Shown here piece by piece: positions 31,401 through 44,700 of a stretch of DNA of 64,000 nt; the stretch's first letter is position 1, and every line of letters begins with the position of its first letter. Origin of the DNA: Rallus limicola (Eukaryota > Chordata > Aves > Gruiformes > Rallidae); NCBI GenBank assembly GCA_022605955.1, contig JAKCOZ010000001.1, positions 24,854,146-24,918,145 on the forward strand, written 5' to 3'. The notes under the pieces were generated by a model. That model was not told the DNA's origin. It saw only the letters and a list, made by a program, of their open reading frames with translations, and did no database searches. Position numbers and translations under genes: made by a program.

Positions 31401-34094
31401 AAAGTTCTTTCAAATCCTACTATTCTGACAAAGAATGAGAAAAGCAACAGAAAACCCATCACACCCAACCCAATCCACTGCAGCACAGCTCTGGAGCAGC
31501 TTTGGAGAAACATTTACTGGCCTGCATGCAAGTCTTGCCATGTGACTTTAATGACAAAATGGCAGGTGCATGTTGTATGCTCTGTCACAACATATGCAAG
31601 GTCAGACAGCAGCTTGGCTCATGACAACCACCTCTGGCCCATCCCTCTGCCCTGCAAGGCTCTATGCATCTGTGTTTGGTTGTAAATAGTGCCTTCTTTT
31701 CCCCCCACTGATGCAGCAAAATTGATGCAGTTGGAACAGCTACTGTCAAAACAGTGCAGGGCAGGATGCTGTGCAGCAGGGACACCCATGGGGCACTTTA
31801 TGGACCAGACATGTGGCCTGTGGGACAAATACTTTGGCAAGGATTATATGAATAAGCTTGGGGTGGGCATGATGTGGCAGCCCAGGAGGTCTCTGAGCGG
31901 TGCAGAGTCAAACTGCTGCTTTCCACTCATCCTGTGGGCACTCGCTCCCTGTTAAAAATGCATTTACTAGCATCAATCAGACAGTTGTGTTGGCCATGGC
32001 TGGCAAAACCCTTGAAAAGTGCATGTCTGCTCTCAGGTTCTGCAATAAAGTCAGCAAACAGCAGTTAGTGATTCCCAGACAGGAAAGAAGACAAAGGTAA
32101 ATAAGGTGTAGCCCTGGACGATGGTCCCTGATCTTTCATGAGTTTATACCAACCAGCTGCAGCAGATGTATGTTTTGCTCTGCCACAGTTTCCGCTCCTA
32201 TAGCCTAGTTGTAGGGCCTTGTCTAGATTTTTTTCTCTGAAGACACACACATTAAAAAAAAATAAATAAAATCAGTGCAACTTCTCAAGCCAGAAAAATC
32301 TTTTAACATAATTCTTGTTAAATCATGAAATTCTTAAATGCTCATGATCCCGTGGCTTAGACAAGAAGACACTCTTCTACCTGCTAACAGCATCACTGAA
32401 AAAGTTTCTCTCCTTCACCTCAGGCAGTCCTCAGGATGTTTACCTCTGGCTGCAAATGAAGCCCCAGCATGACCTTGTGCCTTCACAAAAAGGAAAGCAA
32501 AAAGCCCAGAGTTTACTGGAACTTGAGCTTCTTCCAATTAAGCAGAGGGATCTTGATTGGAGGGGGAGAGTTTAATTTCTACATTTCTGCCATTTGACAG
32601 TAGCTTTTTCAGGGTAAGAAGAGGAACGAGAAAAGGAAAAGAAAAATAGGGTTTCTGTGACGATCTTTCCAACATTCTTTCTGGACCATAACAATAACCC
32701 TCCTCCTAAGCTAAGCAAAATATTATTCTTCACCCACCCCACTCCAAGACAAATTAATTAATTTTTTTTGGAGAATATATTTGTACAACAGGCTTACTGA
32801 AAACTGCAAACAGGCTATAAAGTTCAAATCAGTTTTGCTTTGGTTTAGCAGGTAATCTCTGAAGGTGACATCTCACTGACACAGTTGAGACCAGAAATAA
32901 TCCAACAGCTCCATCTTTGCTCCCACATCAAAGTCAGTTCCATCTCCTGTAAATTTAGCAGTGAGGTTAGAGTAACATACGGCTTACCTCCATAAAACAC
33001 AAAATACATTCCCAGACATAAAAAAAGTCAGGACAGGGTGAAAAGAAGGGAGGTTCCCAAAACAAAGGGTGTTGCAAGGGTGGCTTGAGGATATTCTTGC
33101 CAGAACAAAGCTAGATACATCTGTTTCAGTCCGTCTTTATTACAAGAGTAGTTGTGTTAAAACACACACACGATTTGTTTTCCAACCTGCCATTTCCCTG
33201 GAAAGCGATGTACCAGGAGATGCAGCCTACCTCATTGAATCTTCACAAGATATTTTCTGAAGGCACAGGAGACCCATGGCAAATGTCTCATGCCTAAGTA
33301 TTACTCCGTGAGAGCTATGAGGGGAAGTATCTTCAGTAATACTGTTCTAGTCATTGGAGTCCTGTGTTTCCCCAAACATACTTCTCAGAAATGTGCCATA
33401 AAGTCTGAGGTGGGGGTTGTGGGAATACTGCAGCATCTCTGCACAGAGTGGTATGTAGAAGCCCTCCATGCTTATGTTCCCTCTTGATGCCAGCTCAGTT
33501 CAAAAATCACTGGCTTTCACTCATGGCTGGATTCAGCAGACCATCCCCATATTGCATACTTGCCTTTTTCTTCTTCCCACCAAGATTCTTTGAGACCTGT
33601 GAACCTTCCCCTGCATAGCTCTGACCCTTGTGATTTACAGGTAAGGAGATCTAGCAACTTTCTCACGCCAGTGCTTTAAAGTAGCTAGTTCTTCGCACCT
33701 GATTGATAACTGCAGCCACTATAGAGATTTCTTAGGATAAATTCTGTTTGGAGTCCTTTTCAAAGGCTCCTGACATGAGACACCTGTCCCAACAAACAGC
33801 TTTCTACTCTAGGGGCTTTTGAGGGTGCAGGAGGGAGGGGGTAGCACTATGAAAGTCAAGCTTGTGGTTCGGTATAAGCAACAGCGTGGTGAAACCACAA
33901 GTTGTAAAAGAAAAAAGGAAATTAAATCACACTTTGGATTTTCAAGATCCATTACGAGCTTTCTGCAACTGAAGCTATAACTTTTTTCCCCCAGCAATAA
34001 GGCAACGTATGATTCAGACTGTTTAAAAATCCTCCATGTTCATTGGCCTGTAATTTTTAAATGCTTCTCTTTAATCATTACTAAATTTAGACAA
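28433..34094. other. Intergenic, no gene recognised
   Basis: Holds a small tandem of CATGCCC-like units near 28896-28920, a G-rich stretch near 30515-30560, and an isolated AATAAA near 31053. No CR1 and no recognisable coding exon. Open frames reach about 110 codons but resemble nothing. Confidence 0.5.
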
Positions 34095-34184
34095 TAGAGG
34101 TTTTAATTTATTACATTTCAACATTATGCTGAAGTAGTAACTCCATTTCACCCTGCTCAGGTCTATCCTGTGCTAGGAGTGGGC
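34095..34184. repeat. 90-bp direct repeat, copy 1
   Basis: Aligns without gaps to 38673-38762 with 80 of 90 positions identical (counted by hand). The core TTTAATTTATTACATTTCAA is identical in both. Copy 1 is directly followed by a worn CR1-like segment; copy 2 is not. Confidence 0.85.
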
Positions 34185-34445
34185 ATAACAGGCTCTCCAA
34201 GAAACTGGGGAGGATCCAGCACAGAGCTCTCAAGACGGTGAGAAACCTAGAGCACATAAGCTGTGAGAAGAGACTGAAGGACATGGACTTGTTTGGCCTG
34301 GTGAAGAGGAGGAAAAGCACTGTTGTAGAGCAACCTAACAGTACTTGAAAATAAGCCCTACCTAGAGATGACAGAACCAAACTTGTCACAGTAGAGACAG
34401 GTGGTGAAGTAAGGGACAACAGGGCAACAACATCATTATGAGGTT
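34185..34445 (+). mobile_element. Degenerate CR1 LINE fragment (plus strand)
   Basis: Resembles the CR1 segment just before the 3' end: GGAGGATCCAGCACAGAGCT, GTGAGAAGAGACTGAAGG, TTGTTTGGCCTGGTGAAGAG and CAGTACTTGAAAATAAGCCC all correspond to conserved CR1 blocks. Many substitutions and small gaps; the 3' octamer tail is not seen. Confidence 0.7.
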
Positions 34446-35819
34446 TGGGAGATTCGGGGTAGGCATTAATTGAAAAATTCTTACCATGAATTCTTATCAT
34501 GACAGTGATGCCATGCTAGAAATGGCTATGTAGAGAAGTCAGAGAGACTCCAACCTTATCTCTTTTGAAGACTTGGCTGGAAAAAAACAGCATGGTAACT
34601 TGGTATTTCCTATTCTATGCAAAGTAGAAATGGTGACAACCAAGACAAGTGGCTGACAGCAGGTGACATTCCAATGGTACTCTGTGTTTGCTTCCCTTTA
34701 CTACTATAAAATTTCTGCAGGATTTATAAAGCTTCTTGGCATAAAGTAAAAGAATAACAAACCAGTTTATGTTCTTGGGATAGAAAAATAAATTCTTCAG
34801 GCTAATTTTAAGACTAGGAAGCACATTCCAGTTGAAGGCAATCTCATCCATTAGCTGGGGATACAAACACCATGTTGTTTTCGCTTGAGCCTTGATTTCT
34901 CACAATGGCAACAGCTTCCTTTACAGCATTTCTGTCCTTTTGTCATCTCTTTTCAGTGTAACTCTCACATTACAGTGCTAATAGCCACTACCATTCAGAG
35001 CCAGCCAGCATGAGAAATTCCCTTAGTCAACCCACTAATTGGGAGCTTATATGTGAACACCACATCAAGAAGCAGCCTGGTCTCTTAAAGAACTTTGAGT
35101 TTTGCCTGCCTGATGAATGAGCAACACAGCCAGTTATGAAAAATGTCTCAGATAAAGAGGAAACCAAACCTTGTTTGTTAGCTGTTTTCAGCAGCTATAA
35201 TCAATAGATGGCTTCCAGGCAGGTTCAAATCTTGGGACTCAATGCAGATGTTTATATAATGTGGCACTTGTTTATCTCATTATAGTTACTGTGGATATAA
35301 ATTTCCATATTCAGTAGCTAAAAAAATTAGAGTTTATCATTAGTTAAAGTCTGCTTCATTTGAAATTTTGGAGCTTTTGTAATCAATTCTGCAATTAATA
35401 TGAAAACTTAAAGATCAGTTGTATTCTGCTTCTGTTTTTTTCAACAGCTGCAAGTTAGAGAAGATAACTTGGGAACTGAGGTATAAAGTGGATTAAACAA
35501 GTGCCCATGGAGGTTAAGTCTACATTTTAAACATTTTAAAAAAACTAGTCCCTGCTTAGGAAAAGAAAATGGGAAAAGATCTGTCCTGTGAGTAGCAGTT
35601 AATACTAAAGTTTGTACTGCATCTGTCACCAAATGCTGAACAAAGTGAAAGGGAGGAACAGATATTACAGCTTGGCAGGGAACAGTCTGGTTTTAAGAAA
35701 TTATATAAAGTAACCTAATACTGAAATAATTTAATTGTTATGCCCTCAAGGCAGAACACTGCAGTAATCTGCTCAGTAATGGAATTGGAAGTAGTTTGTT
35801 CAGAAGACAAAACACAGAC
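34446..35819. other. Intergenic, nothing recognised
   Basis: AT-rich unique sequence without recognisable repeats or coding exons. Confidence 0.5.
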
Positions 35820-36060
35820 TCATACAGACTGTTTTGGGTTAGAAGGGACCTTAAAGATCATCTCGTTCCACCCACCCTGCCTTGGATGGGGACACCCTCC
35901 ACCAGACCACATTGCCCAAAGCCCCATCCAGCCTGGCCTTGAACACTGCCAGGGAGGGGGCAGCCACAGCTTCTCTGGGCAGCCTGTGCCAGGGCCTCAC
36001 TACCCTTGTTGTAAAAAAATTTCTTCCTTCTACCTAATCTAAATCTTCTTTATTAGTTAA
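35820..36060 (-). mobile_element. CR1 LINE, 3' fragment (minus strand)
   Basis: Contains GGGTTAGAAGGGACCTTAAA, GATGGGGACACCCTCCACCA, CCAGCCTGGCCTTGAACACT, CTGGGCAGCCTGTGCCAGGG and a worn end near AATCTTCTTTATTAGTT. About 240 bp. Confidence 0.93.
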
Positions 36061-38672
36061 TGTAAAAGTTAAGAAATATCTGCTGAAAGCCTCGGTTACA
36101 CTTTATTGACCAACTTCAGTTGTAGTTCTGTGAAAATATAGTCATCAGTAATTACTAATAGAGGAGTTAGCCCTGGTCTTAAAAAACTGAGATGCCTGCT
36201 ACCCTGCAGAGCTTAAGCTTATTTTGCCCAGATACAAGAAGAAATGAATGTAAATGTTTCAGGGATCACCAAAGACCCCATCACACAGGAAATATTTACC
36301 CTGAAGTCATCCATTCAAAATGTTTGAAGCCTTGAGAAGTCTAGTTGCCATCATGGCTTGCATATAAAAACTGGGATTTTTATTCCTAAAACCTGTAGCC
36401 ACTTCAAGAACAAATCATAGAATGTCACTTTTAGTATCACATATCTAAGCCTCTGCACACACAAAAGTACAGAGGAAATAACAACCTGAATGTTGTGCTC
36501 AAATCTCATTCTCCATGTAAGTGTCATGGTTCAGAATGTACTGCAGGAAAAGTCCAACAAGTTTTACCTGTTCTTGAAGAGTTTATTGGATTCCTGCACC
36601 CAAAGGTAATCTGTTTACTGTTGCTCACTTTTCAGTTCAATTAAAGGCTCTTGGCATCAGTAAAATCTGTTATGAGCTCGGTTCCCTTCAAAACAAACAG
36701 TCTTCCCTGGCATTATCTAGAAGAGCAGTGAGTGAATTAACCTCACCTTCACCATCTGAAACACCATAAGGACATAGCTCCATTCTACCCTAAAATATCC
36801 TGCTCAGGTGATGACAATCTGTGCCACTTCCTCAGTGAAGTACCGATGAGGTAGTTTGTTGTTGATGAAGTGACCTTTTAATGCGTTGAAAAAGCTTATT
36901 AAAATGACCATAGTTGCACCAAGTGGAACCTTCTCAGTGCCTGCGAGGAGCCCACATGCACATGAAATGAACATGCAGAGATGTATGCCACCAAAAAAAA
37001 CAAAATGAAAGATACTACCAAAGCTGTTCTTTGAGGCAATGGGAATATCCATAGCAACACAATGTTTTGGTCTAGAAACAAAACACTCACCATTCCTGAA
37101 GATACTCACCCCTGTGGAGCTGGAGGCAGTAATAGTAATATCAGTCAAATCTTTTCATTACAAACCACACAGCGATATGGCCCTATACTAACTTGGAAAT
37201 CTGCTGGGTTTTTTTTTTTTTAATTTTTTTAATGGTCTTCTCTGGTTTCAGTAGATACATCATTTTGGAAAAGAGCTGTTCTTCACTGATGTCCTGTGCC
37301 AGTAATGGATGCTGTGGAGCCCTCCTGAACATAAAGCACACAGGGGTGCAAGACTCTACATCACCTCCCCATACTTGCTGACAGAAATAAAAAAGGGAAG
37401 GTCTTCGTAAATTAGAGAATGGGTGGGCATGGAAATGTACTGCTTCAGTATTTTTTAGTAAAATATAGTTTGTTCTTACTATTAAAAATAGAAAACAGGT
37501 TTTCCAATTGTATAGGTAATCGATCCATACTACAGCCCAACATGTCTGAACTCAGCAGTGTAAAAGAGCTTGATGCGGACAATCCTGCAGCCCAGGGTTA
37601 ACCTCAGACTAAGATCAGGAAAACTAGACAACTGCATCTTCACCGTGTGACCAAAGACCCTGAGAAATTTTTCAAGAGACCAGAAAGGCCACAAGGATAT
37701 GGATAAATCTGTCAATTAACACCACTTTCTTCACAGTTTGGATGGACTGTAATTTTGGTGATTTCTATCTCCCTGATCTGACTTTGGCCACTGAATACTG
37801 GAAGATTACTTCAATACTTAGATATTAAACACACTTGATATCAAAGAGAATCAATGGTCCATGCAGCAATGCCTGAATTCCTGATCATTCAGACTTCTAG
37901 AAGTAACTTCAGGAGCTGGTTGGGTGTTACTCCACCTTCAAGGTCAAATAACTATTTTTTTTTTTTTTTTTGTACATTTATTATATCTGACCAACAAGTG
38001 TAGATTAAATCTGTTCAGCAACTCACACATATTTATTGTAGGAGCTTTCTCATGCAATATGCTAGCTCAAGGGCACCCTTTTGCCAAGAGAGCTTTCATA
38101 TCAACTAGGTTGTTTCTAGAAAGGTGTGAAATCCACTCAGGCGCACCAAATTCCAATGTCTCTTCCTGTATACGTGTGTGGTTTTGTGTGTCTATACAAA
38201 TGTATGTACATTGATTATAAGAAGAATGTCCTCAGGAATGGGGGAGAAAAGTCACACTTTGAAAGTTAGGAAAGACCAGCAGTAAAAGTACATTTTTTAA
38301 TCTGTCCTCTCATGTTTCCAACATATGTTCTGCATTGGAACAGTGAAATTAAATTACAATTTTAATGACAGTCTAATGTCTCTGTCCACAAGAATTCACA
38401 GTACTTCACAAGTAACTCAGCCTGTGTTGGCATTAGCAATTTTTGACTCCATCTTACTGCTCACAAACACTTCCTCTGGTTGAAACACTTAGATGCCAGC
38501 TGGATGTTGGCAGCAGACTGTATTCTAAAAATCAGCACACTTTCTCTTTCTCAGCAATATTAAAAACCACACAGGATAATTACAGCAGTTCTGCAACCCA
38601 GACAGAACGCTGAACCTGCCCAAGCCATTCTCTCACTTTAAAGTGACATACCAATTACATGTTTCATTTGGC
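36061..38672. other. Intergenic, no gene recognised
   Basis: Contains a T-tract at 37209-37220, a T17 tract at 37955-37971 and a 114-codon antisense open frame at 36804-37148 with hydrophobic stretches but no identifiable family. No RNA gene or CR1. Confidence 0.5.
37955..37971. repeat. Poly(T) tract, 17 bp
   Basis: Uninterrupted T17. Seen from the minus strand it is a poly(A), but no element with a recognisable body lies on the corresponding side. Confidence 0.85.
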
Positions 38673-38762
38673 TAGAGGCTTTAATTTATTACATTTCAAC
38701 ATTATGCTGAAGTAGTAACTTCATTTCACTTCACACAGGTCTATCCTGTGCCAAGAATGGGC
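38673..38762. repeat. 90-bp direct repeat, copy 2
   Basis: Ungapped 80/90 match to 34095-34184. Flanking sequence on both sides differs from that of copy 1. Confidence 0.85.
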
Positions 38763-41700
38763 CAGATGCACAGATAAATGCTGAAGAGAACTTACTTTGG
38801 CAACGCATCCCCATAGTCCTGGAAGGAGGTGTTTAGGTGCTAGTTTTAGATACAAGCTTCTGCTTCTTTTTGATTGTTGCCATTAGAACATTGCTGCAGT
38901 GCATTTACCACCACAAAGTGAAGTCCCATGTCAAAAGATATCTGTAGAGAAATGAGAACATGGCATAGCCACAATATTACTTTAAAATGCACTTTTGCAA
39001 GGACTTGAGCAGCAGCAACTCATCTACCTACCAGCTCTGCAATTTCACCTGGCACCTTAAAAAATACAAACAGAAAAAACAAGACCCTGTTTCTCACTCA
39101 CATTGCAAAGGAGAATTAGAAGGGTAAACAGCTCAGGTAAACTAGAACAGCTGGTTTTTCTAGCCCAGTTTGGGCAAGGAACCTTCTGATAGAAACAAAG
39201 GCTTTGTATCTCAGAATAGCCTTCTCATAATGATAGTAATAATAACACATGAAAGTATAGCCTTCCAAAGTGTATTTCTGCCACAATCAGAAAAAACATA
39301 CAACAAAAGAGATTCTTTTAACATGTGACATGTTGAAGAAGCTACTGCTTATCTAGGCCAGTTTTGAGCATTTCCAGAGGGAAAATTTTTTACATTGGCT
39401 GCACCAGAGATGTGTCAGAGCAACCCTCTGGCTCTCCAGACAGCTAACAGCAGTCTTCCCACCTCTGTCTGTGTTTGGTGGCAGGGGTGGGGGGGTTGCC
39501 TAAAAGCAACACTGTCTTGGTAGGCAACCTCCATACAGAAATCCCTACCCGGGGCTGTGGCTGAAATATCAGCTTGGTGTTTCACTACCCGCAAGGGTGA
39601 GAACCTGTCAGTGTCACTGCCATGATGCTGCCCCCTGGGAACACACAGCCAGGCAGGTATGCCCGCCAAGGAAGACGGGATCCAACTGTTCTTTTAATAA
39701 AAGTCTGGAGATCCTGTCTGCAAACTGCTCAGAGCATGTGGCTCCTTCCATGACAATAGTAAAAACATCTTCTCAGCATTCAAGAAAACTACATTTCTAG
39801 CTTGGCCAGAATAGAAGAAGACACCGTAATTAAAATCATCAGATTTTCACTCAGGGCATAGCATTTTGTATTTCAGCTCTGTAGTTTCATAGTTCTGCAG
39901 AAATTCCTTTGCAGAAGCTGAGATCTGCTCAGAGTTCGTCTTAGGATATGCTTCCTCTCACAGGGAATGCTCACCTTGGTGTTTATGCTAATAAAATAAT
40001 TCCTCATGCTTTTATTTCATCCACACTGTTATATTCTCTTCCAGTTCTAAATTAAAGAGGCAAATGAAGAAAATTGTTCCAGTGAGGCCTGTAGCAGATC
40101 CAGCTATGTAGTCATTTAAAAAGTTTTAACTGTATTAATTTCAGAGGCCTAGCTGATTTCTTGTCAGCCTCGATACAGTTTCAGAATTGGCCAAGTCAAA
40201 TACCTAAGCTCATGTTGAACTTTTCATGTGGATCAGGCAGTGCTCTAAGAGGACCCTTGAGCTACACACAAAGTCTTGCTAAGATAAAGGAAACAGATGA
40301 AAGAAGACAGATTGGACTAAGAACTAGCTAATCACTAATCTAATATACGTTGCAGTTGTTAGGGTATAGTAAAATGTATACTACAATACTTAAACTGAAA
40401 TAATCTCTAGAGATAACCAATTGCGTCAAGCACAAGTGGTGTGGTTCAAAAGGACCACAGGATAAGCAAAATGCTTAGTATTATAGAGAGTAAAAGACAG
40501 GCCATAAATTTGTAGACTAGTCACACCAACCTAATCTCTGGTATGATATCTGAAGTTCCATTCTGACAATAAAGGACTGAGAATGACAGTGGCTCATACA
40601 CTATGTACTTAGGATTTACTAGGTGATCTCACAATGGCTTCTGTCACCCAAATTTTAAAAAATGCTTCTCCCACTGAAAACAAGCTGGAGCAACAGAAAG
40701 CAAATAAACTCCCTGATTTGCTGTCACCACTGAATCTTCACATAAGCTCAACAAGAGAAGATTTACATCATGCAAAAAAGATGTCCTATGATTTAAGATG
40801 AGATTTAATTGACTTTGAATTGAACTGAAAGAGAAAAAACAAATGGATGAAACCAAGAAGGTTGCCTCAAGGAATTATGAACCGTCAGTTAATTGTACTT
40901 TGACCCTCTTTGTAAAGAACACCTCTGCAGTCTGATCTGGTTGCTGACTAGTTCTCAATTAGTTGTAAATTTCAAGTATTTGCAATGCTTCCTTAGCGGA
41001 GTTGCTCAACGCATGATCATTCAGCAGTTTTATGGAGCACTTAGAAGCCCAAAGCTTGCATTGAAGGATGTTTACTGAGGAGAAAAAAGGCAGGGAGCCA
41101 CAACAAGCATCATACAGGACAGGGAAATCCTGTTTCAATCTGGATGTCACTGCTGACTCAGAGTGGGGGTTTGCAATAGTTTAAATTAACTTTCATCCAT
41201 TTCATCCCTCATGACTGCATTTTCCCTTTGCCTTCTCTTGCATCAGCTCCTACATTTATATGACACCTCCTTCTCTGTTTTTCACCCATTTTTCTGTGGC
41301 TCCTTAAACCTGTGTGGCTCTTCTGACAGTCTGCCTTGATGTCAGGCATGTGTAACATCATGGGCCAGGGCAGGAACTCACTGCCTGCAGATGATCCAGC
41401 ACAGTTCAGCCTGGTACAGTCATGAGCCTTGTCTGTGGTTCTGGCATGTGTGACCTGAAGGGCACCTTACTCATCAGAGAAGGAAGATTCTTGCTGCAGT
41501 TCTCAGGAGAAAGCAAGACTGCAATGACAGTAACTATGTCTCTTAGCTACCATCTTTCTTGCTATTACTTCATGCAATCAATTCCTATATACCTTTCAGT
41601 GAGGTCCTGGAGTCCCATCAGAGGTCTCCAGCCAGTTTGTAGTGCCACACCTACAGGTCCGGGCTTTCAAGGAACAGCAGACTGAGCCAAGTCTCATGAA

Positions 41701-44700
41701 ATGCAGTGTTAGCTAATCAGAAGACAGGCACTCCAGGAAAAGAGTATCTCAGTGTTTACATACATGCCTGTCATACCACACCATCATGCTCCATTCATGC
41801 AGTGAGCCAGGAAAATGGGTCGTAACCTTGTATGTTAGAGTCTGGAAAAAGCTTCTCCCTTCCTCTTTTCTTCAGAGCACAAGAGGAGTCATCCTTCATC
41901 CTTTCCAAGTCTCTTCTGGCTTGAAGCTATTTGACTCAGGTCCCAGACCTGTGCTTCCTCCCTAGGGAGATGAGAAAAACCAGAAGTCATTTTGCTTGCA
42001 TTGTTTCATGACCATGGATGATGTTAATTGCCCAAAAAGTAATTAATTTCAGGAAGCATTCTCACTGAGAGAGGAACACGACCACTAAACAAGCCATAAA
42101 GATACATATCATAGCCCATTATTTAATTATCTTGGAAGAGCTGCAGTCACATGCATTATGTGCAACCCACAAATGTATGTTATTTGAATATTACCTGGCA
42201 CCTTAAACCCTGGGTTATGAACCACTGGTTGATGCAAGCTCCTCTTTTGGATTAGCTGAGGACTTGCATGGTAGAAAGCTTCAGCATTGGATCTCCAAGA
42301 GGGTACAGCATCTCAGCCGCTGGTGGGTGGTGCTATACAGTGGCAGTCCCTAGTCAGAGCTGTCATCCCATGAGAGCCAGCAAGGTTTAGGAAAGGACTA
42401 AATGAACATTTTGAAGCTTGAGTAAAGTGTATGTGTAGTCAAAAGCTGACCTTGAAAGGAAGGGACTTTATTAGCTACTGCCAGGGTTCACTCGGATTTC
42501 TGTGCAGAAACAGGAACCAACGTTTGGATTTTTATTAAAAGAAAGGGATGTGTAAAGGGTTGTGTGTTTTCCCTTCACCTATACCTGCCAGTCAAACGAA
42601 GATCTGCAGTTCTGGTTACCAAAATGTCACCAGCTAGTGCCACCACACTTCTCTGCTGCTCTCTCAGTCTTCTTGGAAAAGCCTTATAGTTAAAAAAAAA
42701 ACCACAACAACAGAAAAAGCACCCAAGCAGACCCTTCCCCAGCTGTGAAGGTTTCATGCATTCCAGATGTGGATGTGGATGGGGGGTGCAGGTCACTGAG
42801 TGCTGCTGCTCAGGAAGGCACTAATCCTTGCACTATGCCTACCTGAGCACAGTGGAGTTAGGAGCTCTGGTGGGGTCATGTTTACATGCCAGCCCTGAGC
42901 CATGCACACCAGGAACTGCCTAACACGGTTTCACTCCCGAGTCCTTTGTCTACATCTGGGGTTTAGCACTGTGCAGCGCAGTGTATCTACATTTAAGGAG
43001 TGCTATCTAATTACTCCTAGGAATAAAAGGCTGTTGAAGTAATTCCAGCTGAACTCCAGACAGGAAAGCCGCACCCACCCTCCCCTTCAGTTTAAACTAG
43101 ATTGCTCTCTTTTTTCACATGTAATTTTACTGAAGGTCTCTCCTTTGTTTTACTGCAGCCGCAGCTTTATGTATACAAAATCAACGCATCCCGTGAATTC
43201 ACAGCTGTAAAAGAAATCCCCCACAGCAGGAAAGAGAGCAGCATTACCTCACCCTGCTCCTGCCTGCTCCAGCCCATGCCTGGCACAGCCCTTCATTGCT
43301 GCTAGGACCAACCTTCTGGAGTTGCTCAAAGCCAGCAAGGTGGAGCAGTGAGGAGAAAGCATTGGTCTCCACCTGGAAGTGCCACCACTGAGTGCACGGT
43401 GACTCACTGGGCACTGTTTCCACCACCACACCTTTGGGCTTGGGGCTTATCAGACAGGGCAATAATTTTTTAGGAGAATCATTGATGAAATGAAACAAAC
43501 TCCCTGCTGGGACCTTGCACTTCTTGCCGTCGTAGTTATCATGGTGGTAAAAACAGCAGCAGCATGGCAGAGCAAGCCCAGGCTGAGGTGGACACACTGA
43601 GGCTGCAGGAGAGGAAAGAGGACCGCACCAAGGCCTTCTGCTCTGCTGTGCCCTGTCTCCTGTCTTTCCTGCTTCTAGCTGTTCCTGATCAATATTACCA
43701 AAAGCAAAAGGAAGTGGAGGACACAAAAATATAAAGAAAGGACTGGAGATGCACAGGAGTCCCCAGCAACCTCAGAGGCAGCACATTCCGGGGGAAGGAG
43801 AGCCGCAGTTAAACCTCTGCAGCCCAGAGGTTTAGAGAACCTAGAAGCCAAAAAGGACACACCAGTGTGCCCCTCCCCTATACAGCCTGATAGGTCCAGC
43901 CAATCTTTCTTTCAAAGACGGTGCTTTAAATAGTTAGGCTCAAGGTAACACAATAAAGCAAGATAACACTTCCAGAGCAGTGGCAGGAAGGACAGGGAGT
44001 CCAGTTCCTGTTCCAGTGAGCCTTTCTCTTGAAGGTGTAAGCGCCGCCGGAAGCAATTTGCCTGGAGTGTATAATCAGAATTCCTGTGCTGCTCAATAGC
44101 AAATTTCCAGAGGTAACAGCTTTCTTCTCATGAAATCCTTTTGTTAACACAGTACCAGTACAACTTAACCTTTGGTTAACCAGTTTCTACCAACCCCACC
44201 CTTCATTGGATGAGTCCTAGTTTCTTCAGTAGGGTGGACTTGTGTGCTTTCCTGATTGCCAACATATTCATCATTTTTCCAGGAATTTTGCAGGAGGGCA
44301 TGTAGCCATGTAAGGCAATTTTAGTGAGTATGACCTGGCCCCAAAAATTATTTGACATCAAGTTTAGTAGCCTTGACATAACAGAATCAAACTTTCAAAG
44401 GCATTTAGGGTGTGCATGTAACTTGAAACAAATGTTGGCAATAAACCTGACAGACTACCACATAACAAAGTAAGAGCATTGTTTTGGCATCTCGCAGGGC
44501 CTCTGATTCTGATAAGAAGGAATCCAAGTAAAACAAGAGGAATTATGACAATAAAATCTATGTTTCCCCATCTAAAATTAAGAACTATTGCCTGCAGTTT
44601 TGTGTACAAGTACCCCTGCTCCAAATGTGAAAAATATCATTAAAAAATAGAAAAAGGAAAAAATGCATTCAGCCTAATGGAGTAAATACATTTTAAGCAA

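Noticed and set aside
35222..35236. B-box-like GGTTCAAATC (possible tRNA)
   Set aside because: No A-box, no cloverleaf arms and no acceptor stem around it.
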